Positions 34,374-43,290 of a stretch of DNA of 64,000 nucleotides are shown one piece after another. Position numbers and translations under genes: made by a program. The notes below the pieces were generated by a model. That model was not told the DNA's origin. It saw only the letters and a list, made by a program, of their open reading frames with translations, and ran no database searches. Each line of letters begins with the position of its first letter. Positions within the stretch are counted from its first letter, which is position 1. This stretch comes from Pseudotabrizicola alkalilacus. Lineage in GTDB: Bacteria > Pseudomonadota > Alphaproteobacteria > Rhodobacterales > Rhodobacteraceae. The stretch lies in assembly GCF_003443995.1 (NCBI RefSeq), contig NZ_QWEY01000015.1, forward strand, positions 1 through 64,000. The letters are read 5' to 3'.

Positions 34374-36536
34374 ATGACAATCGCGCGGGAACAGACCTCT
34401 GCCAGATCAACCCGAGCGGACCCGCTGGTGACCGGTCTGGTAGAGTTGTGCCGCGTCCATGGTATTGCGGCATCAGCGGAACGGCTGACCGATGGCCTGC
34501 CGCGCGGCAAGGACAACGCCCTGCCGATGTCCCATGCGGCATCGGCCCTGCGCCGGGCCAACATGAGCTGCCGCCTCAGTTCAGAGCCGTTGCTTTCTAT
34601 CCCCGAACACAGCCTGCCCGTGCTGTTGTTCCTGCGCGACGGGACAACGGTTATTCTTGAATCGCTACATGGCGATCAGGCCAATCTGCTGCTTCCCGAG
34701 ACAGGCGGCGGCCGCGCCGCGTGGAGCCTGAAAGACCTGAACGCACGTCATGACGGGCGCATTCTGGTTTCAAAACCCATCGACATCGTATCGGGGCGGC
34801 TGGACAAAGCGCCCGAGTCCCGGCGGCACTGGATCATCGGGCCGGTGCTCGACAACTGGTCTGTCTATCGCGATGTGATCATCGCATCGTTTGCGGCGAA
34901 CCTGCTGGCGATTGTCTCGGCGCTGTTTGCCATGCAGGTCTATGACCGCGTGGTGCCGAACCAGGCCTTTGATACGCTTTGGATTCTGGCCAGCGGTGTC
35001 GCTATCGCCATCGTGCTTGAAATCATGCTGCGCATCATGCGCGCGTCCTTGATCGACGTGTCGGGGCGCGATCTGGATCTGCGGCTTTCGACCCAGCTGT
35101 TCGACCGCGTGTCGAACATCCGTCTGGCCCATCAACCCAAATCGACGGGCGTGTTTGCCAGTCAGGTGCGCGATTTTGCTACCGTGCGCGAGTTCTTTAC
35201 CTCGGGCACCGTGACCGCGTTGTGTGACATTCCCTTTGTGATCATCTTCGTCGGCGTTCTGACCTATCTTGGTGGCCCGATGCTGGGGCTTGTCACTGTG
35301 GCGGCGGTTGTGCTGACCGTGCTGCCGGGGCTGCTGATGCAGCGCCGTCTGGCGCGGGCCTCGCGTGAAAACACGCGCGAGGCGGCGGCCTTGAACGGGC
35401 TGCTGCTGGAAACGGTGTCCAACCTTGAAACCGTCAAGGCAGCGCGGGCCGAAGGGCGCCTGCAACGCGCCTATGCGCAGCTGACGGCGACAATGGCGAC
35501 AACGGCGATCCAGACCCGCAACCTGACCAACATCATGTCGCAGATCGTGGCTGCGGTGCAGAAATTTGCCTATGCTGCGGTGATCATCGTGGGTGTCTAC
35601 CTGATCAGCTCCGGTGATCTGACCGTGGGCGGGCTGATCGCCTGTACCTTGCTGTCCAGCCGCACCCTGTCACCCATGGGGCAGGTCGCCGGGCTGCTGG
35701 CGCGCTGGCAGCATGTCCGTGCCGCGATGGAGGGGTTGGACGGGATCATGAAACTGCCGGTCGAACGTCCGGCTGACCGCGATTATGTCCGCGCGCCGAA
35801 CATCTCGGGCGATTACCGGCTTGAGGATGTGACGTACCGCCATGATCCCGAAGCGGCCCCCTGCGTCATTATCCCGGATCTCAAATTCTCCAAGGGTGAG
35901 AAAATTGCGCTGCTGGGTGGCAACGGCGCGGGCAAATCCACGCTGCTGCGCCTGTTGGCCGGGCTGACCGACCCGCAGGACGGGGCGGTGCTGGTCGACA
36001 ATCTGGCATTGAGCCAGATCGACCCGATCGACCGCCGCCGCCAGATCGGCTATCTGCCGCAAAGTGTTGCGCTGTTTCAGGGCACCTTGCGCGACAACCT
36101 TTTGCTGGATCACGGCCTGCACAGCGACGATGATCTGCTGGAGGCGCTGGATGCTGTTGGTCTGGGTACCTATGTCCGCCGCCATTCGCGCGGGCTCGAT
36201 CTGCAGATCCATAGCAATGCCAACGTCTCTGGCGGGCAAAAGCAGGCCATCGGTCTGGCCCGCGTCATTCTGCAAGACCCGCGCATCGTTCTGCTGGATG
36301 AGCCGACGGCAGCCTTTGACCATATCACCGAAGACAAGGTCATTTCCTTTCTGCGGGTCTGGCTCGAAGGTCGGACCGCGATCATTTCCACCCACAAACG
36401 CGAACTTCTGGGTTTGACGCGCCGCGCCATCGTGATGAAAGACGGCCGTGTTGCCCGTGACGGTGATCTGTTGCAGATCCTCAATGCCGCACGGGCCAGC
36501 AAGGTTCAGCAATCCTCCGTTCAGATCGTGACATGA
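34374..36536 (+). CDS. Type I secretion ABC transporter/permease with C39-like domain (LapB-type)
   Basis: A 720-aa inner-membrane exporter. Residues 1-130 look like a peptidase C39 fold (LVELCRVHGIAASAERL, LPVLLFLRDGTTVILESL), but the catalytic Cys is not at the normal place, so it is probably a non-cleaving substrate-docking domain. Transmembrane segments span about 165-450. The ATPase has GGNGAGKSTLLRLLAGL, VSGGQKQAIGLARVIL and IVLLDEPTAAFD. This arrangement is typical of exporters of large repeat adhesins. It overlaps the HlyD gene by four bases. Confidence 0.93.
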   Translation: MTIAREQTSARSTRADPLVTGLVELCRVHGIAASAERLTDGLPRGKDNALPMSHAASALRRANMSCRLSSEPLLSIPEHSLPVLLFLRDGTTVILESLHGDQANLLLPETGGGRAAWSLKDLNARHDGRILVSKPIDIVSGRLDKAPESRRHWIIGPVLDNWSVYRDVIIASFAANLLAIVSALFAMQVYDRVVPNQAFDTLWILASGVAIAIVLEIMLRIMRASLIDVSGRDLDLRLSTQLFDRVSNIRLAHQPKSTGVFASQVRDFATVREFFTSGTVTALCDIPFVIIFVGVLTYLGGPMLGLVTVAAVVLTVLPGLLMQRRLARASRENTREAAALNGLLLETVSNLETVKAARAEGRLQRAYAQLTATMATTAIQTRNLTNIMSQIVAAVQKFAYAAVIIVGVYLISSGDLTVGGLIACTLLSSRTLSPMGQVAGLLARWQHVRAAMEGLDGIMKLPVERPADRDYVRAPNISGDYRLEDVTYRHDPEAAPCVIIPDLKFSKGEKIALLGGNGAGKSTLLRLLAGLTDPQDGAVLVDNLALSQIDPIDRRRQIGYLPQSVALFQGTLRDNLLLDHGLHSDDDLLEALDAVGLGTYVRRHSRGLDLQIHSNANVSGGQKQAIGLARVILQDPRIVLLDEPTAAFDHITEDKVISFLRVWLEGRTAIISTHKRELLGLTRRAIVMKDGRVARDGDLLQILNAARASKVQQSSVQIVT

Positions 36537-37705
36537 GCGGGGCGGACGCCTACGACACCAGCCATCTGGACGGAAGCTACCGGCGCGACGTGCTCCGGCG
36601 GTCCCGATGGATGATCCGGCTGGTCTGTCTGTCGGTGCTGATTGCCGTGGTCTGGGCCGGGTTTGCCGAGATTGACAAGATCACACGTGGCGACGGGCGT
36701 GTGGTGCCGCTGCGCCGGATGCAGACGATCCAGAGCCTTGAGGGCGGCATCCTGTCTGAACTTCTGGTCAAGGAAGGCGATATCGTCACCAAAGGTCAGA
36801 TCATCGCGACCCTTGACCCCACCCGGTCGCGCGCCGCTTTCATGGGCGCGCGGTCGGAAATTGATGCGCTCGAGGCCGAAGTCACCCGGCTGGAGGCCGA
36901 GGTGCTGGAGCAGCCAGACCTCGATTTCGGGGCGGAGCCGACCGAGACGCAGCAAACCGAACTGCGCCTGTTCACGGCACGCCGGACCCGGCTGGAGGCG
37001 TCACTGGTTGCGCTGGAGGCGGAACGGTCGGCCATTCAGGAGCAGCTGGATATCACCACCTCTCTTGCTGCCAGCGGATCGGTCAGCCGGTTGGACATGC
37101 TGCAACTGCGTCAGAAACTGGCAGAACTCGATGGCCGCATCAATGAGGCCCGCAACGGCTATGTGCAGGATGCCTACCGCGATCTGGCCGAGCGCCGGGC
37201 CAAGCTGACAGGTCTGCAACAAGAGGTGGTGCGCAAGGAAGACGAATTTCTGCGGACCGTCGTGCGCTCGCCGGTCGAGGGGCGGATCAACAACATCTCG
37301 ATCACGACGCTGGGCGGTGTCGTGCAGTCGGGCGAATCGATCATGGAGATCACGCCGATTGATGATCAGCTGATGATCGAGACCAAGATCCTGCCGCGCG
37401 ATGTGGCCTTTATTGCGCCGGACATGCCAGCCAGTGTAAAGATCACCGCCTATGATTTCGCCGTCTACGGCGATCTGCGCGGAACCGTCGTGCAGATCTC
37501 GGAAGACACGGTCGAAGAAGATACCCCCTCGGGCAAACAGGACTTTTACCGAGTCATGGTCCAGACCGACCGAAGCTATCTGGAACGGTTTGGCGAGCAG
37601 TTCCCGATCCGTCCGGGGATGGTGGCACAGGTCGACATTGAAAGCGGCCAGCAAACCATCCTCAGCTATCTGACCCGGCCACTGCTCCGCGCCAAGTTGC
37701 GCTGA
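36533..37705 (+). CDS. HlyD-family membrane fusion (periplasmic adaptor) protein
   Basis: A 390-aa adaptor joining the ABC exporter to the TolC-like channel. A short cytoplasmic N terminus and one membrane helix (MIRLVCLSVLIAVVWAGFAE) are followed by the lipoyl half (GDGRVVPLRRMQTIQSLEGG, LLVKEGDIVTKGQII), a long coiled coil (about 100-240) and the second lipoyl/beta-barrel part (VRSPVEGRINNISITTLGGV). The order and length are standard for type I adaptors. Confidence 0.94.
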   Translation: MSGADAYDTSHLDGSYRRDVLRRSRWMIRLVCLSVLIAVVWAGFAEIDKITRGDGRVVPLRRMQTIQSLEGGILSELLVKEGDIVTKGQIIATLDPTRSRAAFMGARSEIDALEAEVTRLEAEVLEQPDLDFGAEPTETQQTELRLFTARRTRLEASLVALEAERSAIQEQLDITTSLAASGSVSRLDMLQLRQKLAELDGRINEARNGYVQDAYRDLAERRAKLTGLQQEVVRKEDEFLRTVVRSPVEGRINNISITTLGGVVQSGESIMEITPIDDQLMIETKILPRDVAFIAPDMPASVKITAYDFAVYGDLRGTVVQISEDTVEEDTPSGKQDFYRVMVQTDRSYLERFGEQFPIRPGMVAQVDIESGQQTILSYLTRPLLRAKLR

Positions 37706-37731
37706 CCCTGCCCGCCAATCATCGGTATCAA

Positions 37732-39021
37732 ATGACCCAGCCTTTCCTCTCTTTCCGTGCAGCCTTTCCGTTTGCCTTGCTTGCGGGCCTGACCACAATT
37801 GCGCAGCCCGTGATGGGGCGGGTGTATCAGTCCGTCGAGGTGCGGGGGGCCGAGTTCATCCCCGAAGACGATATCCGCCTGACCTGTGGCGACCTGCAAG
37901 GCATTGATCTTGATGCGCTGCAACTGCGCTCGGTCGAGGAGTGCCTGATGTCGACCGGCGTGTTTGAACGCGTGTCGGTGGCAGGGCAGGGCGAGGCGCT
38001 GGTCATTGACGTGACCGAAGTTGAAACCCGGCCGGGGCGGATTGATGTCGGGGTGGCCTGGGTCAGTGACCATGGCCTGACCGGAACGCTGGCCTATGAA
38101 CAGTTCAACCTGATTCCAGACGCGTTTCTGGGGATCAAAAGCAGCTACAACCGCGAGCATCGCAGCTACGCGGTGAACCTGTATCACAAGGAAACCTTTG
38201 GGCCTGCGCTGCATTTTGGTCTCGACATTGCGGGGGAACGCACCAGCTTTGACGACCAGTCCTTTTCGACCCGCCGCGATCTGGTCGAAGCCTATCTTGC
38301 CTGGACCCCGCAAGAGGACCTCCGGCTGGAATTTGGCTTGGGTTACAGGGATCACCGGCTGTTTGACGTGGCCGCCATCGCCAGCCCGCTGCTGCGGGCA
38401 GAACGTGGCACGATCAGCGCACCATTCCTGCACTTCGCGGCCGATTACACGCATGGCACGGAAGAGGACAAACAAAGCTATTCGGTGCGGCTTGACCAGT
38501 ATGTGTGGAACATCGGCACCGGATCGGGTGTCGCCGAGACGCGGCTTGATGCGCGTTCGCGTTTTGCGCTCGGGGAAAAATCTGCCCTGCTTGTCGGCCT
38601 TCAGGGCGGGCTTGTTGCCGGTCGCAGCGACTATGAGACAACCGTTCTGGATCGTGCCTTTGTCGGGGGCGAGGGGTTCCGTGGCTTTGCGCCGCGCGGC
38701 TTGGGCCCTGCCGATGCGGGCGACAGGCTGGGCGGCAACCGCTACGTTGTCGGCTCGGTCGAGGTGCGACGTGCGCTTGGTGTGCAGTCGGACAACCCGT
38801 TCTACGGCGGCGTCTTCATGGATTTCGGATCGGTCTGGTCGCTGGACAATACCCTCGGCGGGACGATTGATGATGCGGCCTATTTCCGCAACAGCATCGG
38901 GCTTTCCCTGACCTTCGAGGTGGCAAAAGTGCCGGTCTCGCTTTACGTGGCCACGCCGGTCAAGCAACGCGCCGGCGACAAGCGCCAGGTTTTTGGGCTT
39001 TCCGCCGCCGCCCGGTTCTGA
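37732..39021 (+). CDS. Omp85/BamA-like outer membrane protein in type I secretion operon
   Basis: A 429-aa outer-membrane protein. After a signal peptide (AFPFALLAGLTTIAQPVMG) there is one POTRA-like domain (VEVRGAEFIPEDDIRLTC, STGVFERVSVAG, IDVTEVETRPG) and then a beta-barrel of about 330 residues. The Omp85 loop motif appears as GGEGFRGF, and the protein ends in AAARF with a terminal Phe as outer-membrane barrels do. A single POTRA is far shorter than BamA. It starts 26 bp after the HlyD gene on the same strand, suggesting a dedicated role in surface display or assembly; this is inferred. Confidence 0.82.
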   Translation: MTQPFLSFRAAFPFALLAGLTTIAQPVMGRVYQSVEVRGAEFIPEDDIRLTCGDLQGIDLDALQLRSVEECLMSTGVFERVSVAGQGEALVIDVTEVETRPGRIDVGVAWVSDHGLTGTLAYEQFNLIPDAFLGIKSSYNREHRSYAVNLYHKETFGPALHFGLDIAGERTSFDDQSFSTRRDLVEAYLAWTPQEDLRLEFGLGYRDHRLFDVAAIASPLLRAERGTISAPFLHFAADYTHGTEEDKQSYSVRLDQYVWNIGTGSGVAETRLDARSRFALGEKSALLVGLQGGLVAGRSDYETTVLDRAFVGGEGFRGFAPRGLGPADAGDRLGGNRYVVGSVEVRRALGVQSDNPFYGGVFMDFGSVWSLDNTLGGTIDDAAYFRNSIGLSLTFEVAKVPVSLYVATPVKQRAGDKRQVFGLSAAARF

Positions 39022-39036
39022 CCCCGGCGGCCTGCC

Positions 39037-40257
39037 TCAGGTCACACGCCGTGCTCTATTGTCCATCGCCTGCCGGAACAGGGTCATATAGCGCGGCGCG
39101 ACCACCTGCAGGCTCTGGTTCTGACCCAGAATGCGGGCGGCCTGACCAAGACGTTGCCGGCGCGCAGGGTCGTCTTTCAACGCGAGCACCGTATTCACCC
39201 AGACATCAGGATCATCGGGCAGCAAAGTGCCATTCACGCCGTCACAGATCAGTTCTGTCGGATAGCCCCGGTCCGGCGCAATCACACAACCGCCCCGGCC
39301 CAGAATCTCCATCAGCCCCCAGTTCGCCACGCCATAGCGCAGGGGGTAGAGAAACAGGTCTATGTCTGACAACTGCTGAACATAGTCGTCATAGGGCAGC
39401 TTTCCGGGCAGGTCGATGACCTGTGCAACGGCGGGATATTCGCGCATCAGATGGGCGCAGAAATCGGCGACCTCGCCCTTGTACTTGCGCTGCACCCATT
39501 GCTGTTCATAGCCATAGGTCGCCCCGGACGATTCCCCCAAGGCCACAAACCGGGCCTCGATGCCCTGCCGGATCAGGCGATCCGCGATCTGGACAAAGGT
39601 ATCAAATCCTTTGGCATTCGACAGATCGCGCGCGGTAAACCCGATGGTAAAGGGCGTGCCGGGCGTTTTCACCAGCGGGGGGCCGAAATCCAGCCCTTCC
39701 AGCTGCACCTCGATATTGCCTTGCAGCGCGGGGGGGAACATGCGTTTGGCATGCTGACTGGGGCAGATGACCAGATCGCTGCGCAGCGCCTGATAGTAGT
39801 GCATCATCTCGATGTTCTTGTCGCTCATCCGCTGGGCCTGATCGGGCGGATAGGCCGGGTCCCAGCCATGGGAGCGGTAGCTGGGGAACTCGACATAGCT
39901 GACGATCGCTGCGGCGGTTTCGTCATACAGAAAGTGCGGCGTGCCCCAAAGCGAATGCGTCACCAGAACGTCAATCTTGCGCTGCTGCTCAAACGCCTGC
40001 ACCGCCGCCAGCAGACCCCGGCCGATCCGTGCCGACCGTTCCAGCTTGGCCGTATAGTAATACTGCGTCTTGCCGACGATGCTGCCATCCGGGGTGAACC
40101 CAAGGATATGGTCCCCCCGGTGCTTGTTCCGCTCACGGTGACCGGGGGTGGTCAGAAAATAGGTCTCGGCCATTCCGACCTTGCGCAAGTAATCGCACAA
40201 GTGCCCGAACTGACCGGGATAGACGGCTCCGGCAAAGACGATGACGGGTCTGGTCAT
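39037..40257 (-). CDS. GT4-family glycosyltransferase
   Basis: A 406-aa GT-B glycosyltransferase without signal peptide. The C-terminal domain has the group-1 pattern: FTIGFTARDLSNAKGFDTF, then VIDLPGKLPYDDYVQQLSDIDLFLYPL in parts, and GLMEILGRGGCVIAPDRGYPTELI with the sugar-nucleotide binding Glu. Donor and acceptor are unknown. It sits between the secretion operon and the two-component genes, so it may modify a secreted Thr-rich repeat protein or make a surface glycan, but neither is shown. Confidence 0.85.
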   Translation of the reverse strand: MTRPVIVFAGAVYPGQFGHLCDYLRKVGMAETYFLTTPGHRERNKHRGDHILGFTPDGSIVGKTQYYYTAKLERSARIGRGLLAAVQAFEQQRKIDVLVTHSLWGTPHFLYDETAAAIVSYVEFPSYRSHGWDPAYPPDQAQRMSDKNIEMMHYYQALRSDLVICPSQHAKRMFPPALQGNIEVQLEGLDFGPPLVKTPGTPFTIGFTARDLSNAKGFDTFVQIADRLIRQGIEARFVALGESSGATYGYEQQWVQRKYKGEVADFCAHLMREYPAVAQVIDLPGKLPYDDYVQQLSDIDLFLYPLRYGVANWGLMEILGRGGCVIAPDRGYPTELICDGVNGTLLPDDPDVWVNTVLALKDDPARRQRLGQAARILGQNQSLQVVAPRYMTLFRQAMDNRARRVT

Positions 40258-40261
40258 GGGT

Positions 40262-40897
40262 TCAGATCAGTTTCCTGTCGCGTGCGGCGATAACAGCCTG
40301 CGTGCGGTTGCTGACGCCCAGCTTTTTACAGATCGACTTCACATGCATTTTCACCGTTGGCTCTGCCAAGGTCAGGGCCGCGCCGATGTCCCGGTTCGGC
40401 ATGCCTTCGGCCAACAACTCCAACACCCCGAACTCCCGCTTTGACAGGCCGGTCCCGGACTCATCGCTGGTCGATTGGCGTTTTTCCACCAGTTCAATCG
40501 GCAGATAGCGCCCACCCCCCGCCATGAACCTGATCTCATTCGCCAGGTTCTTGAGTGACGCGGTCTTGAGCACGATCCCGGCCCCGCCCAGGGCCATCAC
40601 CTCTTCCACGACACGTGGGCTGGGGCTGCTGGTCAGGATGCCGACAGGTTTGCCACCATTGTGCTCCAGAGCCTTGGACAGACCCGACAGACCGTCCATG
40701 CCCGGCATGTCCAGATCGACCAGCACCAGATCGAACGGCCCGCTTTTGTCAAGCTCGCGGACGGCACTCGGCAGATCCGGGACAGTCTCCACCGTGATGT
40801 CAGAGACACCGTTCAGATACAGCTGCAGCATCTCCAGGATCATCGCATGGTCATCGGCGATCAGAAGCCTGATCGTATCGGTCTGTTGTTCATTCAT
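40262..40897 (-). CDS. LuxR/NarL-family response regulator
   Basis: A 211-aa two-domain regulator. The receiver has acidic residues in LLIADDHAM, the phospho-acceptor Asp in DLVLVDLDMPGMDG and Lys in GIVLKTASL. The LuxR helix-turn-helix (LSKREFGVLELLAEGMPNRD, AEPTVKMHVKSICKKLGVSNR) occupies the last 65 residues. It follows the hybrid kinase after 132 bp in the same orientation, so the pair is a natural two-component system. It is the best candidate for binding the TAGTATG/CATACTA sites, as an inference. GGTATGTATC, a lone half-site, lies about 45 bp upstream at 40943. Confidence 0.92.
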   Translation of the reverse strand: MNEQQTDTIRLLIADDHAMILEMLQLYLNGVSDITVETVPDLPSAVRELDKSGPFDLVLVDLDMPGMDGLSGLSKALEHNGGKPVGILTSSPSPRVVEEVMALGGAGIVLKTASLKNLANEIRFMAGGGRYLPIELVEKRQSTSDESGTGLSKREFGVLELLAEGMPNRDIGAALTLAEPTVKMHVKSICKKLGVSNRTQAVIAARDRKLI

Positions 40898-41029
40898 TTT
40901 TATGACCTTCGGCGCTTCGTGGTGTCTTTATCCGTTTGGGCAGGTATGTATCTTGCTCCGCTTGGGCATCAATGACCCTTGGCAGCTTTCGCATCAATAT
41001 ACAGCCTGACATTGCCATTAGGGAGAGGG

Positions 41030-43021
41030 TCATTCTGACAACGCCTCTATCATCTGATGCGTCTCATTCAGCGCCGCGGCCAGAGCATCACACAGCACCT
41101 CGGGAACGGCATGCGTGCTGTTCACACTCAGCTCGATGTCCCGCAATCGCTTTTCCACCAGTTGCAGGCCGGTCAGCCCGCTGGCCCCTGTGGCGGCATG
41201 CAGCCTGCGTCCGGTATCCGGCCCGACGCCTTCGGCCAAAAGGTCATCCAGCACCGACCGGGCCTCGGACAGGGCGCGTTGCATGAAGGTCCGGGTGCGA
41301 TCCACGCCGATCTGTTCGAATAGATCGGCCGCCACTGTGGGATTGAGCGCAACTTTGGCCGCGGGCGGCGCGGCTGGCGCTGCCACCTTGAGCGGTGTGC
41401 CGTCCAGGATGCTGGCAAGCGTGCGGCTGAGTGTGTTCGGCTGGATCGGCTTTTCCAGAACACAGACCATGCCCGCCTGCAGACAGGCCGTGCGGATACG
41501 ATCATCTGCATGGGCGGTCAGCCCAACCACCTTGCCGCTCCATGTCACGGCAGAGGCCGGATCACCGGCGCGCAGCCGTGTCGCCAGCTCAATCCCGTTC
41601 ATCCGGGGCAGCGTCACATCCGTCAGAACCAGATCGACGCGGGCGGCAATGTCGTGGCGCGACAGCAGTGCGAGGGCTTCCGGCCCGCTGCCGACGGGCA
41701 GGGCCTCGGCCCCTGCGACCTGCAGCACGTGGGTCAGCCAGTCGCGGCTTGACGGGCTGTCTTCGACCAACAGGATCGTCCGCCCGGCCAGCGGGGACTG
41801 ACCGGGGCTGCGGTCGGGAACCGCCGCCACGCTGGACCGCGTTTCGGCACGTGGCAGGCTGAAGGTCACAGTAAAGAGTGTGCCAATCACCCGGCCATCG
41901 CTGCCCGGCTCCAGTGCCGCGCCATCACGGCCACGATCCGCAATCTCGATCCGCCCGCCCAACTGGCGCAACGCGTGCGCCAGTACATTCAGCCCGGCCG
42001 AAGGGCGCTTGTCCGTCGTTGCAATTTGCGGGCCGGGGTCGTCCACCGGCAGACCAAGCGCCTCGGCCAGACGGGCGCGTTGTGCCGGTGGCAGGCCGCC
42101 GCCTTCATCCATCAACTCCAGCCGGATCCGCCAGATCTCGTCCCCCGTCTCATCGGCGACAAGGGCAGAACCAAGCGGCGTGCAGGACAGGTGCAGATCC
42201 ACCCGCCCGCCGCCGTGGTTCACCGAATTGTCGATCAGGTTCTGGCACAGCGCGCGCACAAAGCGGATCGGCCCGTGCAGGGTCAGATCCTTGGGCGCAT
42301 CGACGGTCAGAGAGACTTCGGTGGCACGGGCATTGGCGATGGGTTGCACCATCGCAATCAGGCTGGTCACTTCCTCGGCGATGCGGAAATCTTCGTCCGG
42401 CTGCCCGCCTTTCAGGTTCTGTTCGCCCCGGATCACGGCAAGAACATTGCTGATATGGTCAAGCGCAAGCTCGGCCGCCCGTCTTATTCCGCCGTCACCG
42501 CGATCAACCTGCCTGTCACCCTGTTGCCGCATCAGCGAATCGGAGGCGGCCAATAGCGATTGGATCGGCGTGCGCAAATCATGGGCGACCCGCATCAGCG
42601 TGGCCGACCGGGCGCGATTGCGCAGCCATGTGGATTCCTGATCGCTTTCGGAAAGGCGCAGCATGAACCCTTCGGCGCGGCCAAGCGGCACATGCACGAC
42701 CTCGCCATCAAAGGTCTGATCGCCCTCTTGCCAGGTCGCAGCGATGCTGCCCGCCCGCCGCGCCCGCCCACACAGATCGGGCCAGTTGAACCGCGACAGC
42801 ACTTCGGACTGCGCAATGTTCAGCCGCTGCGCCGACACATTCGCCAGAAGGATTTCGCCCTTCTGGTTGGCAAGCGCGACGGCACGCCTGTCGGTCACGA
42901 TCACCCGCGCCAGTGCCTGCAGAATGGGGCGCACGGAATCGGCCAGATCCTTGCGGTTGCCTTGTGGCAAGGCCGGTCCGGTTTCTGTCTCCTGACTGTC
43001 TCTGTCGCGTCGGTGCGGCAC
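41030..43021 (-). CDS. Hybrid sensor histidine kinase with PAS, REC and HPt domains
   Basis: A 663-aa tripartite kinase with no membrane segment, so probably a cytoplasmic sensor. In order: PAS-like domain (about 40-125), HisKA with His-147 in RVAHDLRTPIQS, HATPase (LCQNLIDNSVNHGGG with the N box, DEGGGLPP), receiver (ILLVEDSPSS; acceptor Asp-468 in LTDVTLPRMNG), and a C-terminal HPt with His-608 in LHAATGASGLTG. GTG 43021 follows AAGGAGA at seven bases and is preferred; another in-frame GTG at 43120 would add 33 residues with poor signals. Likely phosphorelay partner of the response regulator downstream. Confidence 0.88.
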   Translation of the reverse strand: MPHRRDRDSQETETGPALPQGNRKDLADSVRPILQALARVIVTDRRAVALANQKGEILLANVSAQRLNIAQSEVLSRFNWPDLCGRARRAGSIAATWQEGDQTFDGEVVHVPLGRAEGFMLRLSESDQESTWLRNRARSATLMRVAHDLRTPIQSLLAASDSLMRQQGDRQVDRGDGGIRRAAELALDHISNVLAVIRGEQNLKGGQPDEDFRIAEEVTSLIAMVQPIANARATEVSLTVDAPKDLTLHGPIRFVRALCQNLIDNSVNHGGGRVDLHLSCTPLGSALVADETGDEIWRIRLELMDEGGGLPPAQRARLAEALGLPVDDPGPQIATTDKRPSAGLNVLAHALRQLGGRIEIADRGRDGAALEPGSDGRVIGTLFTVTFSLPRAETRSSVAAVPDRSPGQSPLAGRTILLVEDSPSSRDWLTHVLQVAGAEALPVGSGPEALALLSRHDIAARVDLVLTDVTLPRMNGIELATRLRAGDPASAVTWSGKVVGLTAHADDRIRTACLQAGMVCVLEKPIQPNTLSRTLASILDGTPLKVAAPAAPPAAKVALNPTVAADLFEQIGVDRTRTFMQRALSEARSVLDDLLAEGVGPDTGRRLHAATGASGLTGLQLVEKRLRDIELSVNSTHAVPEVLCDALAAALNETHQMIEALSE

Positions 43022-43191
43022 CGTCGGATCTCCTTCTTTTCGCCTCGGGGCAGCGGATGATCGGCGTTCGAGCTCAGTATCCCCTCCAATTTGCGCGAAT
43101 ACCACCTTGATGGGCGGCACAGATGAAATCGTCTGTTTGGGCTCAGCCGGGGCCGCTGTGGGGCCTCTGGAAGATACATGTCTTATAACTT

Positions 43192-43216
43192 TAGTATGTA
43201 TTCAATTTACATACTA
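43192..43216. promoter_or_regulatory. Operator-like inverted repeat C between kinase and 712-aa repeat gene
   Basis: TAGTATGTA (43192-43200) and TACATACTA (43208-43216) are perfect 9-base arms separated by 7 bases. TAGTATG-N11-CATACTA repeats the spacing of site A. It lies 75 bp before the repeat-gene ATG and 170 bp before the divergent kinase start, so it could serve both. GACCCATACTTCC downstream is also shared with the leader of the first paralogue. Confidence 0.7.
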
Positions 43217-43290
43217 TTGGCTATAGTGTATCGCTTGACCCATACTTCCCGATGCCCCCCCTCCCCTTGGGCCCCAGACTGGAGCAAGCA

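Noticed and set aside
34374-36536. Bacteriocin-type ABC exporter with active C39 peptidase
   Set aside because: The catalytic Cys is not at the expected position in the N-terminal domain, and no small double-glycine peptide gene is present nearby.
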